From Leuctra nigra (lineage: Eukaryota > Arthropoda > Insecta > Plecoptera > Leuctridae), in the NCBI GenBank assembly GCA_934045905.1, contig OW203771.1:930001-994000 (forward strand): a stretch of DNA of 64,000 bases. Reading direction: 5' to 3'. Positions within the stretch are counted from its first letter, which is position 1; each line of letters begins with the position of its first letter. The notes beneath the pieces are model-generated. The model was not told where the DNA came from. It saw only the letters and a list, made by a program, of their open reading frames with translations, and ran no database searches. A program made the position numbers and the translations under genes. This document shows positions 1-11,952 of the stretch, piece by piece.

Positions 1-2
1 TC

Positions 3-1292
3 AAGTCCAACACGGGGCAAAACATCAGGAGTTTTGCTAAAGAGAGGAATCATTTCCATGTCATGGTCTATATTGAAGAAATGGAAACTGGTGAAAAGGG
101 AACTAAATTAATACAACTTGCTGTCAAGAGAGGGGAAATAAACATTGTACGACATCTGCTTGACCACAATGGTGATCTATCAGTGACCAACAAAGCTGGG
201 GACACACTTCAACACTACACATGTAGGTATGGAAAGTTAGACGTGCTCAAGTATCTGGTACTCGAACACAGTGCTGACCTCAATGTGACCAACAATGATG
301 GGGACACACTTCAACACTACACATGTCGAGGAGGTCCGTTAGACGTGCTCAAGTATCTGGTACTCGAACACAGTGCTGACCTCAATGTGACCAACAATGA
401 AGGGGACACACTTCAACACTACACATGTTGGCAAGGGAAGTTAGACGTGCTCAAGTATCTGGTACTCGAACACAGTGCTGACCTCAATGTGACCAACAAT
501 GCTGGGGACACACTTCAACACTACACATGTAGGTATGGAAAGTTAGACGTGCTCAAGTATCTGGTACTCGAACACAGTGCTGACCTCAATGTGACCAACA
601 ATGATGGGGACACACTTCAACACTACACATGTCGAGGAGGTCCGTTAGACGTGCTCAAGTATCTGGTACTCGAACACAGTGCTGACCTCAATGTGACCAA
701 CAATGAAGGGGACACACTTCAACACTACACATGTTGGCAAGGGAAGTTAGACGTGCTCAAGTATCTGGTACTCGAACACAGTGCTGACCTCAATGTGACC
801 AACAATGCTGGGGACACACTTCAACACTACACATGTAGGTATGGAAAGCTAGACGTGCTCAAGTATCTGGTACTCGAACACAGTGCTGACCTCAATGTGA
901 CCAACAATGATGGGGCCACACTTCAACACTACGCATGTCGAGGAGGTTCGTTAGACTTGCTCAAGTATCTGGTACTCGAACACAGTGCTGACCTCAATGT
1001 GACCAACAATGAAGGGGACACACTTCAACACTACACATGTTATGGAGGTTCGTTAGACGTGCTCAAGTATCTGGTACTCGAACACAGTGCTGACCTCAAT
1101 GTGACCAACAATGATGGGGACACTTTGCTTCACTCTGCTGCTTGGCAAGGGAGTATGCAAATTGCTGAATACCTGATTAAGCAAGGCGCTAATCCTAAAG
1201 CTAGAAACAAGGCTGGGAAGCGACCTGTTGACATGGTTGATGCTAAGACTCCTGACAGAGAGATGTTGCAGTACTTGCTTCCATTGTCTTAA
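3..1292 (+). CDS. Ankyrin-repeat protein, 3' part (5' end outside window)
   Basis: The reading frame is open from the window edge, so the ATG at 63 is probably internal and the true start lies to the left. About 429 residues are visible. After a short lead, roughly ten ankyrin repeats follow, each 34 residues (102 bp) with a core like GDTLQHYTC..LDVLKYLVLEHSADLNVTNN. Most have YT where the ankyrin consensus has AA; only the last repeat reads LLHSAA and ends in a typical capping repeat (AEYLIKQGANPKARNKAGK). The repeats fall into a three-repeat, 306-bp higher-order pattern (RYGKL, RGGPL, WQGKL). Ankyrin repeats bind other proteins; no partner domain is visible. The pattern also resembles ankyrin ORFs carried by transposons or endosymbionts, but the AATAAA downstream fits a nuclear gene. 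Confidence 0.85.
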   Translation, partial: KSNTGQNIRSFAKERNHFHVMVYIEEMETGEKGTKLIQLAVKRGEINIVRHLLDHNGDLSVTNKAGDTLQHYTCRYGKLDVLKYLVLEHSADLNVTNNDGDTLQHYTCRGGPLDVLKYLVLEHSADLNVTNNEGDTLQHYTCWQGKLDVLKYLVLEHSADLNVTNNAGDTLQHYTCRYGKLDVLKYLVLEHSADLNVTNNDGDTLQHYTCRGGPLDVLKYLVLEHSADLNVTNNEGDTLQHYTCWQGKLDVLKYLVLEHSADLNVTNNAGDTLQHYTCRYGKLDVLKYLVLEHSADLNVTNNDGATLQHYACRGGSLDLLKYLVLEHSADLNVTNNEGDTLQHYTCYGGSLDVLKYLVLEHSADLNVTNNDGDTLLHSAAWQGSMQIAEYLIKQGANPKARNKAGKRPVDMVDAKTPDREMLQYLLPLS

Positions 1293-1423
1293 TCATCATG
1301 AGATAGTGTATTGTATGCTAAGTTCTTGGACTCATTTGACTGAACATTGTTAAATGTGATATAAGTTGGTCTCGTAGAGAATGTTGAAATGTTGAAAATG
1401 TGTATTGCACAAAGGACTAAAAC

Positions 1424-1429
1424 AATAAA
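1424..1429 (+). terminator. Polyadenylation signal of the ankyrin gene
   Basis: AATAAA lies about 130 bases after the stop codon of the ankyrin frame, a normal spacing for a short 3' UTR. Confidence 0.5.
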
Positions 1430-2290
1430 TCATACTTATTCCGGGAAAAAAATCGTCAAAGTGTGAAGCTTACTTAGACCTTTGCTTGGACGTAAATCCA
1501 AAAGTTCAGAATCAAATTTTAACTTCAACATCTCAACATCTAGAGTTAGTCTAACCCTGAAAGTGCTCTGTTCTCTTTTACAATAAGTCAGATCATATCG
1601 TAAACAACAACGAGTGTCACAACATACCTACTCGTACCTCAGCTGTAGGAACTTCTTCCGTATTCACTGTAACCCTCAGTTGAGTAGCAAATTGTACAAA
1701 ACAAAGCGGGACAGATGCCCAGTTCTTCAGAAACACTCGGCGAGTTACGAGCTCTTGTTACAGAACGTATAACAAGGGATAATTGTCAGAATACAAAGAG
1801 GAAATGATTTTTAAAACTGCATACAAACTGGGACAAACTGTATAATATACCAATTATTTTATAATATGCGACATTTTGAAAATAACTGCGAAAAGCGAAT
1901 TAAGCTCTTGATATTTTCAACTCTTATAATATGTCTTCTATTTTGTTCCATATTAACCCATTTATGCTGTAAATAAATCTTTGTGAATTTTTTTACTTGT
2001 TTTGATATTTACTCATGACGTTTACTGTCATGGACAGGAGACAGGAAATAGAAATACAATACTTGAAAAATATTGATAAAGTTATTTTGTTCGGGTGACG
2101 AGAAGATGTTAAAATAAGTCGCATAATTAATTCAATTTTTTGGGAAGTTGTTGTCACGCATTACATGTTAATTTTAGTTTCATATTGCTAGAACTAATTA
2201 GAAATGTAAATACAAGTAGGTAGCTGTTTAAAATTGATAGAGTTGTATTTTTGGGGTGACAGGAAGATGTTAAAATAACTAATTATTTCT
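1430..2290. other. AT-rich intergenic DNA
   Basis: No coding region or clear repeat seen. A phrase like 'gtgacaggaagatgttaaaa' occurs near 2095 and again near 2257, so a short local duplication is likely. Confidence 0.4.
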
Positions 2291-2292
2291 TA

Positions 2293-2508
<216 letters not shown>

Positions 2509-4377
2509 ATTTAAACGTCCGTTAAGTAGTTGATTCAATTGCTGTCATGAAGCTTTGGCAGTCGAGAGAGTTAAAGAAATAATGTATTTTTGCAAAGGTT
2601 TCTTTTTCACTACTTATGAGTAGGTACTTATAATAACGATTTTATTGGTACGCCATTTCGTTTACGTTTCTTGTATATATTGTATATACTTATAATAATT
2701 ACAACGTGTATTTTTGTACATTTATCGCATTATTGTATAGTAAATAATTGTAATTTCAACTTTATCATTCAGCTAAGCCCAAGTGGCTTTAATTGGAAAC
2801 ATGATAATATTCCCTGTGTGACATTGTATAACAATTAAAATAATGATTTTATATTTGAAATAAATATATTGTTGTTTTAATTTCATTAGATTAATTCTAT
2901 CTTACCTCAGCTATACCTATAAACTTTTATTTACTGCAGCACTTGAGAGCCTATGCATTTCAAGACAGTGGACACTGGCCGAGGGTCCGCCATGTTTTGT
3001 CCCGCAGAGACTGAGATGAGCAGGCGCAATAGTGTGAAGGTAGTAGAATTGACTATATGAATGTTTCTTCAAGTACTTAAGCTGTTATTTGCAGGTCAAT
3101 CATTTCTTCCAAATATCAATATAATTTCGTCCAGCGATTATTTAGTATTTTTTTCTGTGTTTGATTATAATTTTAATTTGATAATCGGTAAACTTGATAC
3201 GTTGTCAAGTACAGTGTGAAGAAATCGCACTTTGTTCTTCTGATCCGTTGATCAGAAGGTATATTTTCTTATCTCTAAAATAAAGGGAATCTCCGCCTAT
3301 CCATCTTTCCCTTGGACAAAGTATACTGACATGCCATATTTTTTTGATTTCACATATTTCCAACGCTGATTTTTCGAAGTAATGTATTTTAATTGACGAG
3401 TATAATTGACTGGTGTATATAATATACCAGAGTGATTAAATTAATGTGGCTAAGTAGAATTTATTGTCATACAATTTTCATTTGGTTTGGAAGTGACAAG
3501 GAATTCGAGATATAAGTTATTTTCCACCAGGAACAAGGATATTTATTTATTGAAACATAAATCATCCATCCGTTGCTGAAATGTACACTTTGCAAAACAA
3601 TAGACAATCTTTCTTATTTTGTTTATCAGTATTTTGTACACAAAGTAACTTATAATTCACAAACATGCTTCATTCGACCCACAGAATTATCCCATGCATC
3701 AAGAACATATTCTGGTCTAAGAAATACTAAGGTTTCTAAATTATCATTTATTCAGGAATCAATTACCCTTCCGCTGTTTACCAGCATTTTTGTAATACAT
3801 TTGGAATAGTTATATTGAAAAAATATTGTGGTTACATATTTATTTTGTATGTCGATCGTTAGGCTGTACACAATGTTAATGAGGTATCGATCGATACGGC
3901 CAGCAAGAATTACACATCAATCATAAATAATGTTATCTTCTTATTTGTACACAAAACAAATTCATGTTTTTAAATTAAAATTATTAAACAGCTGGGAAGA
4001 AAGAGTTTTCTTAAGAGATTGAATGAACGATTTTATTAATCTATTTCTCTCAGAAATCTAAATTTTTATGAAATAAGTAACTTAATTATCTACTCTCTAT
4101 TGGAATGTTTTCTTTTTCTTTTTCCCCACGGAAAAATTGTCATTAAATATCAGATATATTGATGAACAAATTGATAGTTTCCAGTTTGTGATATTGGTTG
4201 AAAACTTCCAGACTTAATCACCACCTTCATAATCATCAAAAATAATTTTATTTGCCTTTATTTCAATACATTATTCGATTTTTTTTTACATAGAATTTAT
4301 AATTTTAAAGTGTGATGATTTAGTGTAGATTTAAGAGTAAAGTTACAACATCTTTGTCGGTTGTAATCTGTATGTAA
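2509..4377. other. AT-rich intergenic DNA without recognised gene
   Basis: Short open frames here (for example 3573-3809) have no recognisable domain, signal peptide or splice context. Nothing else was recognised. Confidence 0.4.
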
Positions 4378-4379
4378 TA

Positions 4380-4958
4380 GAGGTCAGATCCGGGTATTTG
4401 GATGGGACGGGGTTTGTACCTGCAGCACGATTGTGTATGCTTCACTTGCGAGTTGGACGAGCATCGTCTAATCTCGTCCATCGTCCATCTCCTAGACGCT
4501 GAGTGTGTAACTCACTTTAGAGATGGAGTACTACACCTCTAGCCAGAGTTAGACGGACTACATCTCTAAAGTGAGTTACACTTTCAGCATCTAGGAGATG
4601 GACGATGGACGAGATTAGACGATGCTCGTCTAACTCGGAGGTGAAGCTTACACAATCGTGCTGCAGGTATGGTGGTTTAATTATAAAGCTGGAGGTGGAA
4701 TTAGATTCTGAAGAAATTTCAACCGGTCCGGCTAGCCGATTGAGACAAAAGCCTTAGTATGGGGGGTCAATAACCATGAGGGTCAATGAGAGTATGATTA
4801 TGTATTTAAATGGTCTATACCCAGTACCACCTGACCCACTTTTGTTTTGAACAAGGGTTTGAAATACAAAATATGATACTCGGGTAATAGCGTACCCGGA
4901 TCTGGATCGGGTAATATAGTACCCGGGTAATTGGTAATAAGGTGCTCGACCTGACCTC
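4380..4958. mobile_element. Non-autonomous element with inner palindrome, TA-flanked
   Basis: Eight-base inverted ends GAGGTCAG / CTGACCTC are each bordered by TA, as in Tc1/mariner-type insertions. Inside, 4417-4669 is a long palindrome: the arm starting CTGCAGCACGATTGTG is mirrored at the other end, and the middle carries inverted blocks around 'ctctaaagtgagtta'. The right part has several GGGTAC/CCCGG words. Superfamily assignment is a guess from the TA flanks. Confidence 0.55.
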
Positions 4959-5824
4959 TAGTAAGTATTACGCCGATTCACATAAGCGTTTGATTTTCCC
5001 ATTACAATCGGATGGAGAAGCGTCGACTAATAGTTAGCTACTTAACAACAGTTAGTGTTACCTTATAATAAATACAATTTGCTTTCAAGTGTCAACATTT
5101 ATAGATTTGATTTAGTTAATTTATTCGCCTGTGGCCGGCATAGATGTGATAATAGTTTATATTTACAATATTTGTATTTGGGTCCCAGGATTTACAATAA
5201 CATGACTATTTACAGAAGAATCACAGTATTTAGATAATCATGGCTTCTTAGGGGGCCATACATCAAATACACATTGGGGATGTGCCCTGCAAAGAACATA
5301 TTTATGGAATTTTAAATAAAATCCTTCCACAGCTTTCAACATAACACGTATTTCTGTTTATATACTGTGTAATAATTAAACATTTTGTAGCCCTTAATGA
5401 CATCTTTGGTCCAATCAACATGTTCATACTTGTCAGTTTCAACATACAACAGGTTGAACATTTACAGAAAGCTTTGAGACGAACTTCTTGGTAGCTTTAG
5501 GTATGTGCATGGGTACATTAAATGCAAGAACAGCCATATATATAGACTTAATAATGTGTTGTACTACTAAATGATAAACAAATGATGAAAATCATAATAT
5601 AAGTGTCAAAATATTACATAAGAATTCGCTACTAACAAATTAACAAATGGAATGATTCTCCTTTACACATTTTTTCTAGAAATGCTCCATTACGAAATAC
5701 GTTAAATTTACAGTATGTTTTTTATTCATAGTTTCAAAAGACAGTCTGTACCAACAGAGAGTGAAATAGAATCAACATAAAGATGATCCATTTTCTATGA
5801 TATTTAAACGTTCACTTAAAGGGT
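4959..5824. other. AT-rich intergenic DNA
   Basis: No gene or structured repeat recognised in this stretch. Confidence 0.35.
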
Positions 5825-5930
5825 CATTCTAATTTCCTTGTCGTTTTGTTTCATTTGATTCTCACTGTTGTCTATTTAACATGAAGTGAGACCGTATCAA
5901 TTGATACGAGACGACAAGGGAATTTAGAAC
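5825..5930. repeat. Small inverted repeat
   Basis: About 22 bases near 5825 (TTCTAATTTCCTTGTCGT) are mirrored with few mismatches at 5908-5930. It is probably a decayed miniature element. Confidence 0.5.
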
Positions 5931-6239
5931 AACAATGTTAAAATTCCACATGCAATAAAGCTGAACCATTGTTTACTTGTCTGTAAAGTGGAGCATAAAA
6001 TCAAACAATAAACGTATAAATGTAGATCATATTACCTTGCCATCTTCAAAAATGGTCTGCATTTTTTCTTATGGCGATTGAACAGCTGTTTAAGATCTCA
6101 AAAGTCAATTAAAAAGCGAAATGATTAACATGATACAGGGAACATTTGACAACTTAACATCTGTTTAAAAGCGCATATGTAACCTAAAATGTAGATTTAA
6201 TTTCCAATGGAAGTTTATATCCAACATAAAACGGTGTGT

Positions 6240-6835
6240 GAATAAATTTAATGAATGTTAGTGATGTTCCTTGACAATCAATCCTTGTTATTATCAATGA
6301 ATTGAGAGCTCACCTACTAGAGTTAGATGACTACCTATGTTGGTGCGATCAAATCATTTTCAGACAATCCGATGACTTCAAAACCGTTTTATCTTTTGTT
6401 GAGTGTAGGCTCAAACAAATAATAAACGGTATTCGAAAGAAATGGATTCGCAATAGTTGATATTAGTTGGATGGCATCATCCCATGAAGTCTTTGCTAAC
6501 TCGCGTCATCTAACTGTAGTAGAGCTCTGATTCATGATATTAACAAGGATTGATTGTCAAGGAACCTGACCAGCAGCCAATCCGTTTTGTTCAAATACTG
6601 ATTTTCCTTGGTCCAAATGTACACTCGGCACAACAAAAATTGATCGGTGACAAATTTAAATGACTGCTGGTCATGTTTCGTAACAATCAAAGCTAGTTAT
6701 TATCATTGAAATGTGAGGTCACCTACTAGAGTGAGACAATGAGATCGCTTGGGCTGACTTCGGATGGTGCGATCTTACATTCAGTCAATCAGATTTATTG
6801 AACGATCATTTTTAGTTGTGCCAAGTGTACATTGT
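6240..6835. repeat. Cluster of three copies of a dispersed ~180-bp repeat
   Basis: A copy reading forward from about 6240, one reading backward (about 6440-6600) and one forward (6655-6835). Hallmarks are CACCTACTAGAGT, GGTGCGATC and, at one edge, CTGACCAGCAGCCAAT or its complement. Further copies lie at 9668-9835, 14138-14330, 14340-14495 (reverse) and 49264-49435. The first two here form a head-to-head dimer that recurs at 14138-14495. Confidence 0.75.
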
Positions 6836-6846
6836 GTGTTTTTCTT

Positions 6847-6852
6847 TTTATT
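6847..6852 (-). terminator. Candidate polyadenylation signal of the receptor gene
   Basis: AATAAA on the minus strand, about 125 bases after the stop codon at 6976. Confidence 0.4.
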
Positions 6853-6975
6853 AAATTGAGAAACAATACAAAGTCAAATGCATGTAATTCCATCCTTGCA
6901 AGTCGTCTAAATCCACGTCTGAATCCTCGTGGCCGTGACCGGCGTCAGCGCCTCAGTCGGTAAGGCAGTCTCCTG

Positions 6976-7166
6976 TCAGGTGTTGGCTCTCGGCTCGTGC
7001 TGGCCGTTGGTCCGCCATCTTGTCGCCACCGGCTTGCTGGCTGCGCGGAACGTGGAGTAGTGCGCAGACGCGGCGCTGTTCACGTACGTCACCGCGCCGA
7101 CGTCGTGTTTGAGCGCGCGATTTGAATTGTCGGTGGCGCCGAGCTGCAGTGGAATGTTCACGGAGC
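6976..7166 (-). CDS. TkR99D: Tachykinin-type receptor, last coding exon (cytoplasmic tail)
   Basis: The acceptor (pyrimidine-rich ...TTGCTTCCAG) at 7167-7170 opens a frame in phase 1, exactly what the strong donor G|GTGAGG at 11091-11096 needs. The join reads ...RIIRNG-SVNIPLQLGA and continues for 62 residues to a stop at 6976. The block is GC-rich in AT-rich surroundings, which supports coding. The tail is rich in Ser, Thr, Asn and Arg, as usual for a GPCR carboxyl tail that is phosphorylated and binds arrestin. A second frame across the same DNA (LREHSTAARR...) is open too and would need a weaker donor. The tail sequence itself is not conserved enough to prove orthology, so the exon rests on splice logic. 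Confidence 0.72.
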
Positions 7167-7244
7167 CTGGAAGCAAGCGGGACAATCAGATTGCTTGACA
7201 TGACGGAAGACATCTTACGATACCAAGGTCAGATAGCATCGATA

Positions 7245-7397
7245 AAGGTACGTTTACGTTCGTTCGACGTTCGGCGCTCAGCGCTCGCCGTTGAGCCTCC
7301 TGATTGGCCAACGCCGAGCGCTGGCGTCCAAGGTCAAAGATAAACCAGCGCTTGCGCTGAGCGTCGAACGTCGAACGTCAAGCTGTAAACGTACCTT
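7245..7397. mobile_element. GC-rich foldback MITE
   Basis: Inverted ends AAGGTACGTTTAC / GTAAACGTACCTT. The arms contain mirrored blocks around CGCTCAGCGC and CGTTCGACGTTCG. It sits just upstream of the last receptor exon, inside the intron. Confidence 0.75.
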
Positions 7398-7490
7398 AAT
7401 GTAGCATAGAACTAAAGTATAATTCCATAGTCTTAGACTAAGCCAAGTCTAAGCTATAGTCAATAGGTTTTCGCTATACCTGTTCCTCAT

Positions 7491-7621
7491 GAGGCCTATT
7501 CTAGAACTATTTCCCAAAACCATTCTGATGGAATCCGGTCATGGTCATAAGGAGGATTAACATTGCATGAAATCGAATTTAAGTGGCGTTAGGAATGTAC
7601 AAGTTTTAGAATAGCAGGGGG
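7491..7621. mobile_element. MITE, GAGGCCTATTCTA family
   Basis: Starts GAGGCCTATTCTAGAAC and carries TGATGGAATCCGGTCA. A second copy with clearer inverted ends is at 51611-51738. Confidence 0.6.
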
Positions 7622-7626
7622 CTTAT

Positions 7627-7780
7627 TCCTGAAAAACGTTAGAGCGAGTATGATAAAAAAAATAGTGACAAAATCAAAATCGGTATCAGCCAATAGAATC
7701 TAAGCCTGCTGGATTCCTATTGGTTGATAACAATTTTCTCACTGTTTTTTTTCCACATTCACTCTCACTTTTTTTCAGGA
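7627..7780. mobile_element. Foldback MITE
   Basis: The arm CCTGAAAAACGTTAGAGCGAG at the left is mirrored by CTCTCACTTTTTTTCAGG at the right. The centre holds a second inverted pair (CCAATAGAATC / GATTCCTATTGG). Confidence 0.65.
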
Positions 7781-7792
7781 ATAGAGGTCTAG

Positions 7793-7928
7793 GGGTGCGA
7801 TCACATAAAATGAGAACTTTTTTGTCGCGTGACAATTGTCTCATCTCAATGTTATTCACGGCCTTCTCGGGTGAGATGAGAAGCTTGTCACTGCGAGAAG
7901 AAAGTTATCATTTTATGTGATCGCACCC
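7793..7928. mobile_element. Foldback MITE, GGGTGCGATCACATAAAATGA ends
   Basis: Near-perfect inverted ends of about 21 bases. A related copy with ends GGGTGTGATCATGTAAAATG is at 12848-12973. Confidence 0.75.
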
Positions 7929-7929
7929 A

Positions 7930-9665
7930 AAGTATAATTTCTGAAATGTCGCAACTGGAGCTTGACACTTTGAGCTATGTTCAGACTTACATTGATGCCA
8001 AATAACAAAGGTAGACGTTTTAATGTTTTATAAATAGGTAAAGCGAAAACCTACGGATCATAAACAGAAATGTACATTGAGGAGGTTCAATCCCAAATGA
8101 TATTTTCATCGTATTTGACCCTACTTCTGAATTGAATTTTGACAACTTAAAGCTGTTTACTACGAATATTCTTAGCTTTCACGAGCTTCACTTGTTTGTC
8201 ATTCAGGACACAAGCTCAAAAATCAAAATTAAAACAAAGTTTAAACAAACCAAACAAACTGTATATCTATTTGAAACAAACAGGATTTCTCGTGCGAACT
8301 ATATGAATAATCCAATAGCATGGAGCCTTTTGGTGTGGATTCTTTTTCTTTCTACTCGGGCTACTTTATGCCATATTTAGACATTTTAAAATGCTACATG
8401 AAATTTATTTCAACGACATTTTAGTTCTAAATAAATATTAAATATAAATTATGTTATTATTTTTATGATCACCATAATATCTGGATATCCTATTCAACGA
8501 AACGTGTGCGTGCATAATGTAAATAAAAGTGTATCTACCTTTCAATGGGTGCAAAAATGGAAGAGTGACGAAACTGAAACAAAACGGAACATTTTGTTTG
8601 TCTCCGGGCATTCTGCAGGCTGAGATTATGCAGTATAAACAAGAGACACTGAACTCAAGTGACACAGAGGAGACAGCGGGGTAAAGAATACTTTGAAGAG
8701 GTTCATGCGTCCATTACTTTACCAAGACTTTATAACAAATAACATTCAAATGACACTTACATTCAAATTAAACTTATTATTTTGGACAACCCTTTACCAA
8801 ACCCTTCCGACAATGTGTAAAGGTAGAACTAATTCTTAAATGTTGTCAAAAGGGGGGGGGGATCTCTTATAATATATTATGTTTAAATATATTAGTGAAT
8901 TAGTATTGTAATGAATGATATACTGAAACTGAATGTGCAAGGATACTGATGTTCTGAACGTCAATGGATCTGAACAAAACAGGGAGTATGGAATCTTATG
9001 GCTCTCGTGCACAAGCGCAGAGCAAGCAACTAACTGTTGCTTCCGTCACAATGAACATACAATCAGTGGAGACAACTTCCTGTTCATTTTCAAACAAGTC
9101 GCTACATAGGAAAGTTACAGGAGGAGTAAATAGAATAAATCATAACTAATTGTTATATTCTTTATGGGATCAACACAAAGTTATAAATAAACAATAACAC
9201 ACATAGGTAATTCAAGTGTAAAGAAGCTACTACAAATGTGCGAATAATAGAATCTAAAACAAAGTGACACATAAAAAGCAAATACACATATCCAAACAGT
9301 GACAATAATGTGGAATTTAGCGATGGTAAATAAAAATAAGTGAGGAGATATGTTAACAAATTACAATCACATGCTACTAAACGTACACACATACAAAACA
9401 AACAACTAATTTACACAACAATAAACAGACATGACACCAGTTACAACTGTTTTACCAACATGTTTTAATATTTCATACACTTTTTTAAACGAGGGACTGG
9501 CAACTGAAATAGTTCTAAGATAATGTACATACCAAAATACAAACAATCGATCTGATACCAGATCAAAATAATACAATTGCTTTGTAAACAACAATGATCT
9601 AAGTGATGTGGAAGCAACAAGTTGTAACACCCAACACTCTACAGAAGTAAAAACTGTTTTTGAAC
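7930..9665. other. Receptor intron DNA, AT-rich
   Basis: Several short open frames (8132-8380, 8438-8665, 9162-9630) show no domain, conserved motif or repeat relation. A G9 run lies at about 8852. Nothing else recognised. Confidence 0.35.
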
Positions 9666-9667
9666 GA

Positions 9668-9835
9668 AACGGATTGGCTGCTGGTCAGGTTCCTTGACAA
9701 TCAATCATTGTTATTATCAATGAAATCAGAGCTCATCTACTAGAGGAGCTATACTTCATAGGATAATGGCATACAATCTTTATCAGTCAATCAGTTTATT
9801 TCGAATAGCGTTTTTCTGTTGTTGGATGAACTTTA
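9668..9835. repeat. Dispersed ~180-bp repeat, divergent copy
   Basis: Shares GGCTGCTGGTCAGGTTCCTT, TTATTATCAATGAAAT and the CATCTACTAGAG block with the copies at 6240-6835. Confidence 0.6.
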
Positions 9836-10261
9836 GCAACAATATTTTATTTCATGGCCACATGAAATTAATTTGTATTTCTAACTTTCTTACCTACTGT
9901 GTCTGAAGCATCATTGAATACAGATGATCGTGAAATCCATTTCATATCAACACATCGCCCTTTAATAGGTACTCTTTAAGCAGATGTTCTACGAGCAGAA
10001 TTGTATCTGCGGAAGGCAATCTATGATAATATAATAAATTCCGGAAGGCTTTTTTATGCCATCAATATTATTGTATATGATACGTTCGATATAGGAATTT
10101 GTTCAAAATTACCGAAAACTAATGTTAATTACTACTTATCTCTACTTTTTATAGAGTAGATAAGAAATTAGGCGGTTTCCAGAATTATTTTGAGAACTTT
10201 GTGTTTACAACGTATTTTAGCAGTGTTTAAGGTCGCATTGTTCTGTAACTAATGGGAACTA

Positions 10262-10481
10262 AAGCCTCGTTTACACGGTCAAATTTCATATCAAATCTTT
10301 TACAAAATAAATTCTTCAAAGAAATTTCACCACAATTTGATGGTAAAATGTTCCGTCAAAGGGCTGTGTTAAATCTTTTTTCATATAAAGCAAATCTATT
10401 TCTGTAAAAGATTGTATAAAAGTTTTGACAAAATAATTGAATAAAGATTTTATAGGAAATGTTACGGTGTAAACAGGGCTT
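10262..10481. mobile_element. MITE with TTTACAC ends
   Basis: The left end AAGCCTCGTTTACACGGT is mirrored by the right end (AAGCCCTGTTTACACCGT when reversed). Ends of the same type occur at 40989-41309, so both probably use the same transposase. Confidence 0.7.
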
Positions 10482-10514
10482 AATGAATGATTCTGATGAT
10501 TGGGAAATGATGAT

Positions 10515-10960
10515 GAATGAAGCTAGGATATTTAGGACCTAAGAAACGTCCAACAAGGCAGGCAAATAATACCTTAAATCATTTAAAAAGGACCATAAAA
10601 TCCTTAAAAAGGATCTATAAAATATATATGGTTTTGTAATATTCGTCAACATATTCGATTTCTTGGTTTAGGACTTGAATTTCGAGTAAGATATTAAAAT
10701 GAATTTAAATTATTGTATGAACGTGTCAATGTGTCAAGTATCATTATTGGTCATCCAAGTGGAGGACGGACATTTTGTGAAGACAACAATTTTATTTGTA
10801 GATTGAAACAAATATTTGATATTATTTGCCCAAATGATTTTTAAAAAGGACAAAAATTCTTTAAAATAGCAAGAAAAGGACTGAATTCATAAAAAAATTA
10901 GAAAAAAGAATTTTAATGCAAAATAAATCATATTTTTGAAACCAGGAACACTTGAAACAT
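10515..10960 (+). mobile_element. Transposon fragment encoding a conserved GHPSGG peptide
   Basis: Aligned by eye over several hundred bases with the reverse copy at 56525-57003. Both contain GCTAGGAT(A/G)TTTAGG, AAACGTCCAA and the region at about 10720-10845 that reads VSSIIIGHPSGG..FCED and LKQIFDII. The peptide is kept in both copies despite base changes, so it is probably a remnant of a transposon protein of unknown type. Confidence 0.55.
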
Positions 10961-11054
10961 ATCAATGTGTCATTTATAGACGTGTCTGAACAAAAAACTA
11001 AAAAGGATATGTCCTAAACCATGATAATGATGAAAATGCTGAGACACATTAAGA

Positions 11055-11095
11055 TCACCACTCGTCCTCTGAGTCCGTGTCCAACTGCTCCTCAC
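11055..11095 (-). CDS. TkR99D: Alternative read-through end of the receptor (short tail)
   Basis: If the donor at 11091-11095 is not used, the frame continues as GEEQLDTDSEDEW and stops at 11055-11057. This gives a shorter, acidic carboxyl tail. It is a possible isoform formed by intron retention; which form dominates cannot be told from sequence. Confidence 0.45.
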
Positions 11096-11238
11096 CGTTA
11101 CGTATGATCCTGCACTGCGCCTCTGGCGATCCCGACACACTGAATCTGCTGGTGACGACATCCCTCCTGCTCAGTCCCTCAGGAGTCATGTGGATGCAGG
11201 GACACCAGGAGAAGAACTGCTTGAACCCGCGCCGGAAC
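11096..11238 (-). CDS. TkR99D: Tachykinin-type receptor, exon after TM7 (helix 8)
   Basis: The acceptor ...GCACGCAG at 11239-11241 joins in phase with the exon at 14901: the split codon gives R, and the join reads CWMNS-R-FRRGFKQFF. This is the NPxxY-helix 8 transition of tachykinin receptors. WCPC just after helix 8 is the usual palmitoylation site. The exon continues with SRRDVVTSRFSVSGSPEAQCR; the SRRE/D..TSR.S.SGSP pattern matches what I know of insect TkR99D tails. It ends at the donor G|GTGAGG. Confidence 0.88.
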
Positions 11239-11239
11239 C

Positions 11240-11950
11240 TGCGTGCATCAAACAGTTAACTACAGTTAGCAGCTAGTCCATCCACAGCTGCTAGCTTGCT
11301 TAGGTTATCCAGAAGTAAGCGGAGCGGATCTAGAAATCGATTTTACAGTGAAATCAATATACTGATCTTGCTAGAAATCAATAGGGAGACGAACAAGATG
11401 GCAACGAATCTTTTATAAAAACATTAGCCTGATCCGTTACTTCGTTTCATCCTGAAATGCGAAAGTACGCATCCAGAAAACAGATGTGTTCAAGTTTTCT
11501 AGTTGTCAACTTTTTCAAGTTTTCAACAATGAAACAGTTCGCCTTTTCATTATTTAAAACTAGAAAAAGATGACAACTTATAGCCATCGACTTTTTCAAG
11601 CTGTAGACAATCCAAACGCTTTTGAAACGTGTCTTCCCAAGAATATCCTCCAGCATTGCTAAACACAATCTGTTCAATGAAGAAACACGAGGACTTCTGT
11701 CAATGTACAGGCCCATGCACGTGACAATATTACACAGCATGCCATGTAACTGGTATGCTATGACAGTGTACCCCCCCCCCCCCCCCCCCCCAGACACGTG
11801 TGGCGGGGCTAACTCAATAACCGCCTCATCAGGTGGTTCTCCTCTGCATTCTAACTGCCGTGATGACGTATACAGCCAACTCATTATGTTCAAGGAACCG
11901 GAACCCTGATTTAGTTTTATTTTTTTAATAGCGGGTTGTCTACAGCTTAT
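11240..11950. other. Receptor intron with a C20 tract
   Basis: A run of about 20 C lies at 11771-11790. Open frames on both strands across it (11447-11893 and 11622-11909) code poly-Gly or poly-Pro there and have no other feature, so they are not taken as genes. Confidence 0.5.
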
Positions 11951-11952
11951 TA

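Noticed and set aside
11447..11909. 148-residue minus and 95-residue plus frames over 11.5-11.9 kb
   Set aside because: Both cross a C20 tract, lack domains and splice context, and lie in a receptor intron.
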